NCBI RefSeq assembly: GCF_014649795.1
Contig: NZ_BMTS01000022.1
Coordinates: 59,698 to 123,697 of the forward strand
Origin: Streptomyces melanogenes
GTDB lineage: Bacteria; Actinomycetota; Actinomycetes; Streptomycetales; Streptomycetaceae
Direction: 5' to 3'
Length of the DNA stretch: 64,000 nt
The notes below the pieces were generated by a model, which saw only the letters and a program-made list of their open reading frames with translations, was not told the DNA's origin and did not search any database. The translations under genes were made by a program, and so were the position numbers. Below, one piece after another: positions 57,277 to 64,000 of the stretch (positions are counted from its first letter, which is position 1; each line of letters begins with the position of its first letter).

Positions 57277-58626
57277 TCAGCCGACGGCTCGCTGGGCCCG
57301 GATCACGTCCCGGTACCACCGGTAGGAGTCCTTCGGGGTGCGCCGCAGCGTCGGGTAGTCGACGTGGACCAGGCCGAAGCGCTGTGCGGCGCCCTCGATC
57401 CACTCGATGTTGTCGGTGAGGGACCACACGAAGTAGCCGCGTACGTCCACGCCCTCGGCCATGGCGCGGTGCAGGGCGCGCAGATGGCCGTCCAGGTAGC
57501 GGATGCGCCCGGCGTCCTCGATGCCGTCGTAGGAGCAACCGTTCTCGGTGATGTAGACCGGCGGCAGCCGGTCTCCGTAGCGCGCCTTCAGTAGGAGGAG
57601 CATCTCGCGCAGGCCGTCCGGGACGACCGGCCAGCCGAAGGCGGTGGTCTCGTACCCCTCGATCTCCCTGATCCCGAAGGGCAGTTCGGCGGGCATCTCG
57701 AACCCGGCGAAGGACTCGACGGCCTCGGGCGCGGGCGCGCCCACGCGCGTGGGGTTGTAGTAGTTCACCCCGTACCAGTCGAGCGGCGCCGAGATGACGG
57801 CGAGGTCGTCCGCGACCGGGCCCGGCATCAGGGCGGCGAAGTTCTCGTCGGGGTAGCGGCCGGTGAGGATCGGGTCCGCGAACAGCCAGTTGCCGATGGT
57901 GTCGTAGAGGTCGGCGCCGAAACGGTCCTCCTCGCTCTCGCTCGCGGGCCACACGGGGGTGTGCGAGACCGCGAGGCCGATGTTCCGGGCACCCGCCGCG
58001 CGCAGCGCCCCGACGGCCAGGCCATGGGCGAGGAGCTGGTGGTGGGCGGCCGGAAGGGCGTCGAAGAGGAGCTTCTTGCCGGGGGCGTGCTCGCCGAGCG
58101 CGTAGCCGAGCAGCGTCACCTCGGCCGGCTCGTTGACGGTGATCCACATGGGGACGCGGTCGGCGAGCCGTCCGGCCACCACGCGCGCGTAGTCGGCGAA
58201 CCGGTACGCGGTGTCGCGCTGGAGCCAGCCGCCCGCCTCCTCGAGCTCCAGCGGTGTGTCCCAGTGGTAGAGCGTGGGCGCGGGCGTGATGCCGTGGGCG
58301 CACAGTTCGTCGACGAGCCGGTCGTAGAAGTCGAGCCCCGCCGCGTTGACCGGGCCGCTGCCGCCCGGCACCACACGCGGCCAGCTGACGGAGAAGCGGA
58401 AGGCTCCGGCGCCGAGCCCGGCGAGCAGGGCGACGTCCTCGCGGTAGCGCTCGTGGAACCCGGTGCCGCGGGTGGCGTCGGCGCCGTCCTTGATACGGCC
58501 CGGCTCGGCGGCGAAGGCGTCCCAGCCGGAGGGTCCCTTGCCCTCGGCTGCGGCGGCCCCCTCGGTCTGGAAGGCTGAGGCGGAGGCTCCCCAGAGGAAG
58601 CCGTGCGGGAACGGCGGCAGGGTCAT
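57277..58626 (-). CDS. GH1 beta-glucosidase
   Basis: 449 residues. FLWGASASAFQTEGA opens the GH1 barrel; the acid/base Glu166 is in ITVNEPAEV and the nucleophile Glu361 in VYITENGCSYDG. LYHWDTPLELEEAGGWL, FRFSVSWPRVVP and the C-terminal GYFVWSLTDNIEWIEGAAQRFGLVHVDY complete the family blocks. It has no signal peptide, so it acts on imported disaccharides such as cellobiose. ATG 58626; the longer open frame to 58728 crosses the divergent treZ promoter. Sits with the alpha-glucan genes but is not part of that pathway. Confidence 0.94.
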   Translation of the reverse strand: MTLPPFPHGFLWGASASAFQTEGAAAAEGKGPSGWDAFAAEPGRIKDGADATRGTGFHERYREDVALLAGLGAGAFRFSVSWPRVVPGGSGPVNAAGLDFYDRLVDELCAHGITPAPTLYHWDTPLELEEAGGWLQRDTAYRFADYARVVAGRLADRVPMWITVNEPAEVTLLGYALGEHAPGKKLLFDALPAAHHQLLAHGLAVGALRAAGARNIGLAVSHTPVWPASESEEDRFGADLYDTIGNWLFADPILTGRYPDENFAALMPGPVADDLAVISAPLDWYGVNYYNPTRVGAPAPEAVESFAGFEMPAELPFGIREIEGYETTAFGWPVVPDGLREMLLLLKARYGDRLPPVYITENGCSYDGIEDAGRIRYLDGHLRALHRAMAEGVDVRGYFVWSLTDNIEWIEGAAQRFGLVHVDYPTLRRTPKDSYRWYRDVIRAQRAVG

Positions 58627-58743
58627 GGATCCGGACCTTAATGGCGAGTAACCACAACCTCCAGACCTTGATCCCGCCTTCCGCGGAGGATGGATGCCCT
58701 CCTGCACGGTTTGACGGTACGCGGGCAACGGGAGGTATCAAGA

Positions 58744-60495
58744 ATGTTGTTCGAGGTGTGGGCGCCGCAGGCGGACCGGGTCGCTCTCAGGCTGGAGGGC
58801 ACGACCCACGACATGGAGCCGCACCCGGTGCGGCCCGGCTGGTGGCTCACCGAGGCCGGGGCCCGGGACGGCGACCGCTACGGGTACGTCGTGGACGGCG
58901 GCCACCCGCTGCCCGACCCGCGCTCGCGCCGCCAGCCGGACGGGCCCGACGGCCTCAGCGCCGTCGTCGACCACGACGGCTTCCCCTGGCAGCGGTCCTG
59001 GGAGGGCCGCCGGCTGTCCGGCGCGGTCCTCTACGAGCTGCACATCGGCACCTGCACCGACGCGGGCACCTTCGACGCCGCGGCCGCCCGCCTCGCCCAT
59101 TTGGCGGAACTGGGAGTGACGCATGTCGAGCTGATGCCGGTGTGCCCGTTCCCGGGGCGGCACGGCTGGGGGTACGACGGCGTGGCGCCGTGGGCCGTGC
59201 ACGAGCCGTACGGCGGCCCCGAAGGGCTGAAACGATTTGTCGACGCGGCGCACGCCCACGGCCTCGGAGTCGTCCTCGACGTCGTCCACAACCACCTCGG
59301 CCCCTCCGGCAACCACCTCCCCGCCTTCGGCCCGTACTTCACCGACACCCACCACACGCCGTGGGGCGCCGCCGTCAACCTGGACGCCCCGGGGTCGGAC
59401 GAGGTGCGCGCGTACTTCCTGGAGAGCGCGCTCGCCTGGCTGCGCGACTACCGGCTGGACGGGCTGCGTCTGGACGCCGTGCACGCGCTGTTCGACACGC
59501 GCGCGTTGCCGTTCCTCGAAGAGCTCTCCACCGCCGTCGACGTGCTCTCCGTACAGCTGGGCCGCCCGCTGTTCCTGGTCGCCGAGTCCGACCGGTGCGA
59601 CCCGCGCACCACCGCCCCGCGCGCGCAGAGCGGCCTCGGGCTGCACGCCCAGTGGAACGACGACTTCCACCACGCCCTGCACACCGCGCTGACCGGCGAG
59701 TCCCAGGGCTACTACGCCGACTTCGCGCGCGCCCCGCTCGCCGCCCTGGCCAAGACCCTCACCCGGGTCTTCTTCCACGACGGCACCTATTCGAGCTTCC
59801 GCGGCCGCACTCACGGACGGCGCGTCGACCGCACCAGGACCCCCGCCCACCGCTTCCTGGGATACGCCCAGACCCACGACCAGATCGGCAACAGAGCGCT
59901 GGGAGACCGGCTCTCCGCGACGCTCTCCCCCGGTCTGCTCGCCTGCGCCGCCGCGCTGGTGCTGACCGGCCCGTACACGCCGATGCTCTTCATGGGCGAG
60001 GAGTGGGGCGCCCGCACGCCCTGGCAGTACTTCACCGACCACCCCGACCCCGAGCTCGCCGAGGCCGTACGGACGGGCCGGCGGCGGGAGTTCGCGGCGC
60101 ACGGCTGGGCCGAGGAGGACGTCCCCGACCCGCAGGACCCGGCCACCCGGGCGCGCTCCTGTCTGGACTGGGACGAGCCGGGAAAGGAGCCCCACGCGCG
60201 CGTGCTCGCCTGGTACCGCGAACTGATCGCCCTGCGCCGCACCCGCCCCGACCTCACCGACCCGGACATCGCCGCGGTCAAGGTCGTCCACGACGAGGAG
60301 GCGCGCTGGCTCACCTTCCGACGCGGCGACATCAGGACCGTCGTCAACCTCGGCAAGGAGCCCGCGGTGATCCCCCTGGGCCGCAACAACTGCCGGGTGC
60401 TCGCTTCCTGGGAGCCGGTGCAACCACCGCATCCGGACGGCGAGTTCCGCCTGCCGCCCGAGTCGTGCGCGGTCCTCGGCCCGGCCGGCTCCTGA
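58744..60495 (+). CDS. treZ: Maltooligosyltrehalose trehalohydrolase TreZ
   Basis: 583 residues, GH13_10. N-terminal CBM48-like LFEVWAPQADRVALRLEG, then AVLYELHIGTCTDAGTFDAA, VELMPVCPFPGRHGWGYDGVAPWAVHEPYGG, DVVHNHLGPSGNHL, DGLRLDAVHALFDT (nucleophile Asp) and FLVAESDRCDPR (acid/base Glu), and TPMLFMGEEWGA. It releases trehalose from the product of TreY. The ATG at 58744 has ACGGGAGG about 8 bases upstream. Divergent from the beta-glucosidase gene. Confidence 0.95.
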   Translation: MLFEVWAPQADRVALRLEGTTHDMEPHPVRPGWWLTEAGARDGDRYGYVVDGGHPLPDPRSRRQPDGPDGLSAVVDHDGFPWQRSWEGRRLSGAVLYELHIGTCTDAGTFDAAAARLAHLAELGVTHVELMPVCPFPGRHGWGYDGVAPWAVHEPYGGPEGLKRFVDAAHAHGLGVVLDVVHNHLGPSGNHLPAFGPYFTDTHHTPWGAAVNLDAPGSDEVRAYFLESALAWLRDYRLDGLRLDAVHALFDTRALPFLEELSTAVDVLSVQLGRPLFLVAESDRCDPRTTAPRAQSGLGLHAQWNDDFHHALHTALTGESQGYYADFARAPLAALAKTLTRVFFHDGTYSSFRGRTHGRRVDRTRTPAHRFLGYAQTHDQIGNRALGDRLSATLSPGLLACAAALVLTGPYTPMLFMGEEWGARTPWQYFTDHPDPELAEAVRTGRRREFAAHGWAEEDVPDPQDPATRARSCLDWDEPGKEPHARVLAWYRELIALRRTRPDLTDPDIAAVKVVHDEEARWLTFRRGDIRTVVNLGKEPAVIPLGRNNCRVLASWEPVQPPHPDGEFRLPPESCAVLGPAGS

Positions 60496-60513
60496 ACGGA
60501 CCAAGGCGGCGAT

Positions 60514-60531
60514 TCGTCGACTAGTCGACGA
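60514..60531. repeat. 18-base perfect palindrome over the M24 stop codon
   Basis: TCGTCGACT then AGTCGACGA, a perfect 18-base palindrome, spans the stop codon of the M24 peptidase gene and lies 19 bases after the treZ stop. It may end transcription for both convergent genes or be a protein site; a stem without a loop is less favoured as a terminator. Confidence 0.6.
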
Positions 60532-61651
60532 GCGCCATCTCGCGCGCGGTGTTGTTGAAGCTGCGCCCGCCGTCCTCGGTGACCGTCACGATGTCCTCGA
60601 TCCGTACGCCGAACCGGCCCGGCAGATAGATCCCCGGCTCCACGGAGAAGCACATGCCGGGCACCAGCGGCCGCTCCTCGCCCTCGATCATGTAGGGCGG
60701 CTCATGGGTGGTGACGCCGATGCCGTGGCCGGTGCGGTGGATGAAGTACTCGCCGTAGCCCGCCTCCTCGATCACCGCGCGCGCCGCCCGGTCGACGTCC
60801 TGACAGGCCGCCCCGGGCTTCACGGCCGCGCACCCGGCCCGCTGCGCCTCCCGTACGACGTCGTGGACGCGCTGCTCCTCGGCGCTCGGCTCGCCGACGT
60901 GGACGGTACGGGTGGTGTCCGAGCCGTAGCCGTGCTTGAGGCCGCCGAAGTCGAGGACGACCATGTCGCCGCGCCCGATGGTCCTCTCCCCGGCCTCGTG
61001 GTGCGGGTTGGCGCCGTTGGGTCCGGACCCGACGACCGTGAAGTCCACCTGCGAATGGCCGAACTCCAGGAGCAGCGCGGCGAGATCGGCGGCCACGTCC
61101 GTCTCCTTGCGCCCGGCGAACCGGACCTTGAGGATCTCTCCGTACGCCTGGTCCGCCGCCTCTCCGGCCGCCTCCAGGCGTGCCAGCTCGTGCGCGTCCT
61201 TGACCGCCCGCAGCATCGGGAGCGCCTCTGTGAGGGCCGTGTAGGACGTTCCCGGGAGCTTCTGCTGGAGTCCGAGCAGATGCATCGCCCAGGCGTTGTC
61301 GCTGACGCCGAACCGGCCGTCCACGTCCAGCAGGGGCGCGGTCACGCCGTACGGGTCGGTGCCGTCCGTCCAGTCCCGCAGGGTGAGCGCCGAGGCCCCG
61401 GCGGCACGCTCGGCGTCCGGCGCCTCCAGCTTCGGTACGACGAGGACCGGCTCCTGCCCGGCCGCCAGCACCAGAACCGTCAGCCGCTCGGTGATCGCGG
61501 TCGGCTGATAGCCGGTCAGATAGACCAGGTCGGGCCCGGGCGCGACGAGGAGACCGGCGAGTCCGGCGTCGGCGGCGGACTCGGCGGCGCGGGCCATCCT
61601 GGCCCGGTAGTCGTCGGCGGTGAAGGGCGCGGGAACAGGTGTAAGAGGCAT
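60521..61651 (-). CDS. M24-family metallopeptidase (Xaa-Pro aminopeptidase-like)
   Basis: 376 residues. A creatinase-type N-terminal domain (about 1-140, GLLVAPGPDLVYLTGYQPTAI) precedes the pita-bread domain, with all five metal ligands: Asp in VVLDFGGL, Asp in GSDTTRTVHV, His in HRTGHGIG, Glu in FSVEPGIYLPGRFG and Glu in VRIEDIV. Probably cleaves N-terminal residues before proline in peptides. ATG 61651 is used; an ATG three codons upstream (61660) is possible. Confidence 0.92.
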   Translation of the reverse strand: MPLTPVPAPFTADDYRARMARAAESAADAGLAGLLVAPGPDLVYLTGYQPTAITERLTVLVLAAGQEPVLVVPKLEAPDAERAAGASALTLRDWTDGTDPYGVTAPLLDVDGRFGVSDNAWAMHLLGLQQKLPGTSYTALTEALPMLRAVKDAHELARLEAAGEAADQAYGEILKVRFAGRKETDVAADLAALLLEFGHSQVDFTVVGSGPNGANPHHEAGERTIGRGDMVVLDFGGLKHGYGSDTTRTVHVGEPSAEEQRVHDVVREAQRAGCAAVKPGAACQDVDRAARAVIEEAGYGEYFIHRTGHGIGVTTHEPPYMIEGEERPLVPGMCFSVEPGIYLPGRFGVRIEDIVTVTEDGGRSFNNTAREMALVD

Positions 61652-61727
61652 GGGCTCCATCCTGCCCGTACGCCACCGGGCACGCGATTGGGACGGCGGA
61701 AAAACGTGCCTGCTGGCCGAGCGCCGG

Positions 61728-62687
61728 TCAGGCGCCTTCCTGGTTGTCCCCCACCAGCCGTTCCAACAGCTCCTGGAAGTCGTCGCCGACGAGGATCCGC
61801 AGGCCGTCGCCCTCGTCCTCGCGGTCGCTGAGCTGGGTGAACGTTCCGTCACGCCACCAGTAGACGAACGGGCTGATCGCGCCGGGCGTGTCCTCGAAGC
61901 CGGACGCGGCGAACGACGCCATGGCGTTGAGCGCCGGGATCATGCCGGAGTCGCGGATCACGTGGAACGCGAGCTGGTGTCGGAAGGGCATGGCCACCAG
62001 GGCGCCGTCCGGCGTCAGCTCGTGCCCGGTGAGCTGCGGCACCAGCGCGTCCAGGGCGAGCACCCGGCTGGCCGTGTAGAACGAGTCCCCGGCGACCACC
62101 TCGAACCGCATGCCGTCCTCGCCCTTGACGCTCTCGTGCGACTCGACGGGCAGCTGCCTGAGGTTGTGCAGGGCCTGGGCGCGCAGGTCGGACAGCCGGC
62201 CGAGCGGTTCCAGCGCCTCGTCGGTGAGCATCATGACGCTCTCCGGCAGATCCAGGGCGAGGATCTCGTAGAGACCGGGTGCGACACCGCGCGCGTAGCT
62301 GAAGGTCTGCGGGTCGAGCCCCGCCTCGCTGATCACCCGGGGGTAGAGCTGGGCGCGGATCTGCTCCGGGGGAAGGGTGTCGAGGGCGGAGGGGCCGTCC
62401 ATGGTGCGCAGCACCATGCCGACGTGCCGACGAATCAGTTCCGGCCACACACGGGGCCCACGACGGTCGTTGTGACAGACCGCCGCGAGGTTGGCGAGGC
62501 CGAACCGGCGGTCGCCGCTGTCCTTCACGGAGTCCGCGTAGACGGTCACCTCCAGGCCCTGCTCGGCGAACGCCTCGCGCACCTGGGCGCGGAACCGCGA
62601 ACCCTCGTCGCCCGAGAAATAGCCGAACTCCGCGTCCCGGGGCGCGTCGCTCCGGTCCCGCTTCGGCCCCCGTCGGAATATCCCCAC
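61728..62687 (-). CDS. Uncharacterised conserved protein, DUF1444-like
   Basis: 319 residues, starting MGIFRRGPKRDRSDA. I do not recognise it securely. The middle and end (LYEILALDLPESVMMLTDEAL, FYTASRVLALDALVPQL, GALVAMPFRHQLAFHVIRDS) recall the YtpQ/DUF1444 fold, with a strand-rich C-terminal half. No signal peptide or membrane segment. GTG start at 62687, with GGAAGG about 10 bases upstream. Located between the M24 peptidase and the kinase-like gene, same direction as both, gaps of 76 and 83 bases. Function unknown. Confidence 0.72.
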   Translation of the reverse strand: MGIFRRGPKRDRSDAPRDAEFGYFSGDEGSRFRAQVREAFAEQGLEVTVYADSVKDSGDRRFGLANLAAVCHNDRRGPRVWPELIRRHVGMVLRTMDGPSALDTLPPEQIRAQLYPRVISEAGLDPQTFSYARGVAPGLYEILALDLPESVMMLTDEALEPLGRLSDLRAQALHNLRQLPVESHESVKGEDGMRFEVVAGDSFYTASRVLALDALVPQLTGHELTPDGALVAMPFRHQLAFHVIRDSGMIPALNAMASFAASGFEDTPGAISPFVYWWRDGTFTQLSDREDEGDGLRILVGDDFQELLERLVGDNQEGA

Positions 62688-62770
62688 GTCAGCTGCCTTC
62701 CGTCACACGGGTCACACGGTAGCCCCGCGGTCGATCTCCACGCCGTTCCCACGCCCGGTGAAGGCCGAGC

Positions 62771-63487
62771 CTACCCAGCCCCCCACTGACCGACCACAAG
62801 ATCCGCACGGTCCCGGCCACCGGCCACCACGCGCGCGTTGGCCTCGTCGGACTCCCTGACCCACCGTTCGGCGTACGGGCGGGCCTTCCCGTACCGCACA
62901 TGCCGCTCGACGAGCCTGCGCACCCGTTCCGCGCCATCGATCTCCAGGAACCAGACCTCGTCCAGCAGCGACCTGACCGACGCCCAGCCGCCCTCATCGT
63001 GCAGGAGGTAGTTCCCCTCGGTGACGACGAGCGGGACGGCCGGGTCGACCGGGATGCTCCCGGCGACCGGCTCCTCGATCGAGCGGTCGAAGGCCGGTGC
63101 GTACACCACGGTTCCAGGCTCGGGCGTCCGCAGCCGGGCGAGCAGCGCGGCATATCCGGCGACGTCGAAGGTGTCCGGGGCGCCCTTGCGGTCGGCGCGG
63201 CCGAGGCGGACGAGTTCGGCCTGGGCGAGATGGAAGCCGTCCATCGGGACGAGCACGGCCTGCCCGCCGAGCCTCTCCACCAGCCGTCCGGCCAGCGTGG
63301 ACTTCCCGGCGCCGGGTGCTCCGGCGATGCCGAGCACGCGCCGACGACGGCCGGGCACGGCGAGCAGCCGGGCGCGCTCGACGAGACGGTTCAGCGCGGC
63401 GGTCTCGGCGGCTGTCTCGGCAGCGATCTCCATGCCGGGCATTGTGCCGCGCACTGCCTCGTGGCGGCTTGATGCCTTGGGAGTCAT
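62771..63487 (-). CDS. Nucleoside/nucleotide kinase-family protein (uridine-kinase/CoaA-like)
   Basis: 238 residues. P-loop GIAGAPGAGKSTLAGRLVERL, followed by VLVPMDGFHLAQAELVRLGRADRKGAPDTFDVAGYAALL, which is the substrate-binding block shared by uridine kinase and pantothenate kinase (DGFH), then LVVTEGNYLL and VRRLVERHVRYGK, a lid-like segment. Probably a small-molecule kinase acting on a nucleoside or sugar. Start ATG 63487 has GTGAGG upstream (eight bases); an internal ATG at 63442 or 63433 is equally possible and would clear the divergent promoter. Confidence 0.85.
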   Translation of the reverse strand: MTPKASSRHEAVRGTMPGMEIAAETAAETAALNRLVERARLLAVPGRRRRVLGIAGAPGAGKSTLAGRLVERLGGQAVLVPMDGFHLAQAELVRLGRADRKGAPDTFDVAGYAALLARLRTPEPGTVVYAPAFDRSIEEPVAGSIPVDPAVPLVVTEGNYLLHDEGGWASVRSLLDEVWFLEIDGAERVRRLVERHVRYGKARPYAERWVRESDEANARVVAGGRDRADLVVGQWGAG

Positions 63488-63496
63488 ACGTATAAC
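63469..63496 (+). promoter_or_regulatory. Leaderless promoter of the terminal VOC gene
   Basis: TTGATG (63469-63474), 16 bases, TATAAC (63491-63496), then eight bases to the ATG at 63505. No ribosome site precedes the ATG, so the transcript is probably leaderless. An 8-base palindrome ATACGTAT (63486-63493) overlaps the -10, and the region overlaps the start of the divergent kinase gene. Confidence 0.5.
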
Positions 63497-63504
63497 CTCA
63501 CCCC

Positions 63505-63891
63505 ATGTCCCATATCGCCCTGATCACGCTCGTCGTCCGCGACCACGACGAGGCCATCGCCTTCTACACCGACGCCCTTGGCTTCGAACTCGTCGAGGAC
63601 ACCGACCGCGGGGATGGCTCCCGCTGGGTGGTGGTCCGCCCACGCGGCACCGGCACCGCATCGCTGCTACTGGCCCGCGCCAAGAACGAGGCCGAGCGCG
63701 CGAGCGTCGGCGCCCAGACCGGCGGCCGGGTCGGCTTCTTCCTGTACACCGAGGACTTCGCGGCCGACCACGCCCGGATGACGGCGGCCGGCGTCCGGTT
63801 CCTGGAGGAGCCGCGCCACGAGGTGTACGGATCGGTCGCGGTCTTCCAGGACCTGTACGGGAACCGCTGGGACTTGCTGCAGCCTGCGTGA
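63505..63891 (+). CDS. VOC-superfamily protein
   Basis: 128 residues. IALITLVVRDHDEAIAFYTDALGFELVEDT and FFLYTEDFAADHARMTAAGVRFLEEP with VAVFQDLYGNRWDLLQPA form two betaalphabetabetabeta modules, and the usual metal-binding His/Glu positions are consistent with a glyoxalase-type enzyme, substrate unknown. ATG 63505 as the only start. Followed by a strong bidirectional terminator before the rRNA operon. Confidence 0.88.
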   Translation: MSHIALITLVVRDHDEAIAFYTDALGFELVEDTDRGDGSRWVVVRPRGTGTASLLLARAKNEAERASVGAQTGGRVGFFLYTEDFAADHARMTAAGVRFLEEPRHEVYGSVAVFQDLYGNRWDLLQPA

Positions 63892-63909
63892 TGTGGCGGT
63901 AAACGCAGA

Positions 63910-63945
63910 AAAGCCCCGTACCGGTTTCCCGGTACGGGGCTTTTC
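63910..63945. terminator. Bidirectional terminator between the VOC gene and the rRNA operon
   Basis: A perfect 16-base stem, AAAAGCCCCGTACCGG (63910-63925) with its complement at 63930-63945, around a four-base loop. It has A/T tracts on both sides, so it is a classical intrinsic terminator in both directions, and it ends the rRNA transcript coming from the right. Confidence 0.92.
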
Positions 63946-63954
63946 TCAAAATTT

Positions 63955-64000
63955 GTTCGGCGGTGTCCTACTCTCCCACAGGGTCCCCCCTGCAGTACCA
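63955..64000 (-). rRNA. 5S rRNA, 3' end only
   Basis: The reverse complement of the last 46 bases begins TGGTACTGCAGGGGGGACCC and ends GGACACCGCCGAACA, which is the conserved 3' half of actinobacterial 5S rRNA (helix IV/V and helix I). The 5' part, and the expected 23S and 16S genes, lie beyond the right edge, transcribed towards the window. Confidence 0.9.

Noticed and set aside
63955..64000. Phage or element attachment site at the rRNA end
   Set aside because: Only 46 bases of 5S are visible, and no integrase or duplicated 5S end occurs in the window.

Overview
The window is chromosomal DNA of a Streptomyces or very close relative. The reasons are a GC content near 70 percent with almost saturated G/C third positions, frequent GTG starts, several leaderless-type promoters, and gene families typical of that genus: SAV_2336-type proteins, the SAV2148 HEPN family, DUF1707-FHA, an Mgt-type macrolide glycosyltransferase, TreY/TreZ/GlgX, and a sulfur operon headed by a tiny HVDLGRM..C leader peptide. 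The right edge runs into the 3' end of a 5S rRNA gene on the minus strand, so an rRNA operon lies just outside. No insertion sequence, integrase, tRNA gene or CRISPR array was seen.

Layout. 1-2.3 kb: a partial GT-C type membrane protein, a VOC protein and an AraC-type regulator. 2.4-9.4 kb: a tightly packed four-gene operon that I read as a VMAP (vWA-MoxR-associated protein) ternary conflict system. It encodes a Trypco1 adaptor, a trypsin-like protease fused to a VMAP-type C-terminus, a MoxR AAA+ ATPase, and a 1296-residue protein joining a SAV_2336/vWA-like region, a pseudokinase, a wHTH-BTAD module and a HAD-like tail. 9.4-14.5 kb: BrkB/YihY membrane protein, AidB-type acyl-CoA dehydrogenase, a GAF-wHTH regulator with a palindromic operator candidate, and an acetyltransferase. 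14.5-17.3 kb: a 930-residue NACHT NTPase with membrane segments, a bacterial NLR-like protein.

17.4-26.9 kb: an assimilatory sulfate reduction operon (leader peptide, ferredoxin sulfite reductase, small zinc ribbon, CysH, CysC, CysD, CysN). It is followed by a sulfonate/taurine-type ABC transporter and a CbiX-type chelatase that would insert iron into sirohydrochlorin to make the siroheme used by the reductase. 26.9-37.4 kb: an ArsR-type regulator with a divergent MFS exporter, a secreted beta-helix/FN3 protein, a DsbA-like protein, a DUF1697 protein, a subtilisin-like protease and an MMPL transporter. 37.5-42 kb: macrolide glycosyltransferase Mgt under a clear leaderless promoter with an embedded palindrome, then a three-gene sugar ABC importer.

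42-64 kb: an APH-like phosphotransferase, a DEDD exonuclease, the SAV2148 HEPN protein, and alpha-glucan/trehalose genes (glgX, treY, treZ, a GH1 beta-glucosidase). These are interspersed with an MFS transporter, a divergent short P450, LysR/dihydrolipoyl dehydrogenase, acetyltransferases and DUF1707-FHA. The stretch ends with an M24 peptidase, an unknown protein, a nucleoside-kinase-like protein, a VOC protein, a strong bidirectional terminator and the 5S rRNA. GlgX trims glycogen and TreY/TreZ convert the released maltooligosaccharides to trehalose, so these three enzymes form one pathway despite unrelated genes between them. All family calls are from reading the protein sequences; no database search was run.
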